From positions 17,102 to 28,945 of the forward strand of contig CAJUDN010000001.1 of NCBI GenBank assembly GCA_910585355.1: 11,844 nt of DNA. Direction: 5' to 3'. Numbering within the stretch: position 1 is the first letter of the stretch; the number at the start of each line of letters is the position of its first letter. Source of the stretch: an uncultured Lachnospiraceae bacterium (GTDB lineage Bacteria > Bacillota_A > Clostridia > Lachnospirales > Lachnospiraceae). Made by a program: the position numbers and the translations under genes. Of this stretch, positions 10,767 through 11,844 are shown one piece after another. The notes under the pieces were generated by a model. It was given only the letters and a program-made list of their open reading frames with translations. It did not search any database and had not been told where the DNA came from.

Positions 10767-11844
10767 ATGGGAAATAACAGATATGGAACCTATTGTGTGA
10801 TCGGGGTCATTGCCGCGGCGGTATGTCTTTTTGTAATGAAGGTGGACTGGATTGTCAGGGGAATGTCTCTGATATTTTCGGCGGCGGCGCCGCTTTTTTT
10901 AGGATGCGTCATCGCTTATGTGCTGAATATTCTTTTAAAGCGGCTGGAAAGACTTTATTTTCCTCACACGAACCGTGCGTCCCTCATAAAAAGCCGCAGG
11001 CCGGCGTGTATTCTTTTATCTTTTGTGGGCCTGTTTTTGATTTTGGCTTTTATTGTGAATTTGGTGGTGCCGGAGTTGCTTTCAAGTATCCGACTCATAA
11101 CTGATGAAATTCCTCCGGCCATGGAGAGTATGAGAGACTGGGCCATTGCCCATTCTGATGAAATTCCGGTCTTTCAGGATTCGTTAAAAAGAATGAATAT
11201 TGACTGGCAGAATGTGGCAAAGAAGACGGTGGACTTTCAGGTGGCAGGAGCCGGAGGAATTTTTAATTCCGTAGTGACTGTGGTGTCAAGGGCCTTTGGG
11301 GTGGCCGCCAAGGTGCTGATCGGAATGATTTTTGCCGTTTACCTTCTGAGCGCCAAAGAAAGGCTTTGCAGTCAGGCAGATAAAATCATGCGGGCCTTTT
11401 TAAAGCCGGAAACAAGAAAAAAGGTGCGCTATGTGGCGGAGACTTTTCATGAGACTTTCACAAGCTTTATTGTCGGACAGTGTATGGAGGCTGTAATCAT
11501 CGGATGCCTCTGCGCTGTGGGAATGGCGGCGTTCAGGATGCCTTATGCCGTTATGACCGGGGCCGTTGTGGGTGTTACTGCCCTGATTCCTGTGGCGGGC
11601 GCGTATCTTGGAGCGGCAGTGGGCGCTTTTATGGTGTTTACAGTGAATCCTCTCCAGGCCGTTTTTTTTGTGGTGTTTCTGGTGATTCTCCAGCAGCTGG
11701 AGGGAAATCTGATTTACCCGAAAGTTGTGGGGGCTTCCATCGGGCTTCCGGGACTCTGGGTGCTGGCGGCCGTCACCATAGGCGGAGGTGTTCTTGGCAT
11801 TGGAGGAATGCTCCTTGGCGTACCTCTTGCGGCAGTTTTATATA
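10767..11844 (+). CDS. AI-2E family membrane permease, 3'-truncated by window edge
   Basis: An open frame of 359 codons reaching the right edge, beginning MGNNRYGTYCVIGVIAAAV after an AGGAGA site at 10757-10762. The protein is a polytopic inner-membrane protein of the AI-2E/YdiK/YtvI family (PF01594). Members include the autoinducer-2 exporter TqsA and several Na+/H+ antiporter-like or unknown transporters, so the substrate here is unknown. Seen: hydrophobic segments at about residues 9-24, 33-52 and 78-98, a soluble region of roughly 100 residues, then a second membrane block with ALIPVAGAYLG, the family motif QQLEGNLIYPKVVG (EGN at 312-314), and GIGGMLLGVPLAAVL. Only a few dozen residues should be missing. 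It is separated from ribF by the repeat region, and no clear promoter is seen before it. Confidence 0.9.
   Translation, partial: MGNNRYGTYCVIGVIAAAVCLFVMKVDWIVRGMSLIFSAAAPLFLGCVIAYVLNILLKRLERLYFPHTNRASLIKSRRPACILLSFVGLFLILAFIVNLVVPELLSSIRLITDEIPPAMESMRDWAIAHSDEIPVFQDSLKRMNIDWQNVAKKTVDFQVAGAGGIFNSVVTVVSRAFGVAAKVLIGMIFAVYLLSAKERLCSQADKIMRAFLKPETRKKVRYVAETFHETFTSFIVGQCMEAVIIGCLCAVGMAAFRMPYAVMTGAVVGVTALIPVAGAYLGAAVGAFMVFTVNPLQAVFFVVFLVILQQLEGNLIYPKVVGASIGLPGLWVLAAVTIGGGVLGIGGMLLGVPLAAVLY

Overview
The window looks like chromosomal DNA from a Firmicute of the class Clostridia, most likely a Lachnospiraceae-type genome. The basis is the gene order, the family variants (a short NusA without C-terminal AR repeats, a YlxR/YlxQ pair, a Gly/Arg/Gln-repeat IF2), strong AGGAGG-type ribosome binding sites and moderate GC. 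No rRNA, tRNA, CRISPR array, transposase or phage gene is visible. All convincing genes lie on the + strand.

Positions 1-1605 hold the end of an oligopeptide/dipeptide ABC importer operon: the C-terminal part of an OppD/DppD-type ATPase and a complete OppF/DppF-type ATPase that overlap by 11 bases. Positions 1606-1894 are non-coding. They carry a candidate promoter, a strong 11-bp hairpin just downstream of it, and a 17-bp direct repeat in the presumed 5' leader of the next operon.

Positions 1895-10552 are the conserved nusA-infB operon: rimP, nusA, rnpM (ylxR), ylxQ, infB, rbfA, nrnA (DHH phosphoesterase), truB and ribF. The genes are tightly packed or overlapping. They serve 30S maturation (RimP, RbfA), transcription elongation and termination (NusA), RNase P modulation (YlxR/RnpM), translation initiation (IF2), nano-RNA/pAp turnover (NrnA), tRNA pseudouridine 55 formation (TruB) and FMN/FAD synthesis (RibF). 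Four of the nine appear to start with GTG or TTG.

Positions 10553-10766 are a gap filled with nested hairpins between two copies of a 49-bp repeat, the first copy forming the 3' end of ribF. Positions 10767-11844 encode an AI-2E-family membrane permease that runs off the window.

I found no clearly new multi-gene system. The points worth a second look are structural: (a) a hairpin-rich repeat that seems to have replaced the end of ylxQ and adds about 33 unusual residues; (b) a 49-bp repeat pair after ribF, both copies encoding the same tail M-x-VPDGSRE-stop; (c) a 39-bp, and partly 78-bp, tandem repeat inside infB; (d) a promoter, hairpin and direct-repeat leader before rimP that could allow attenuation.
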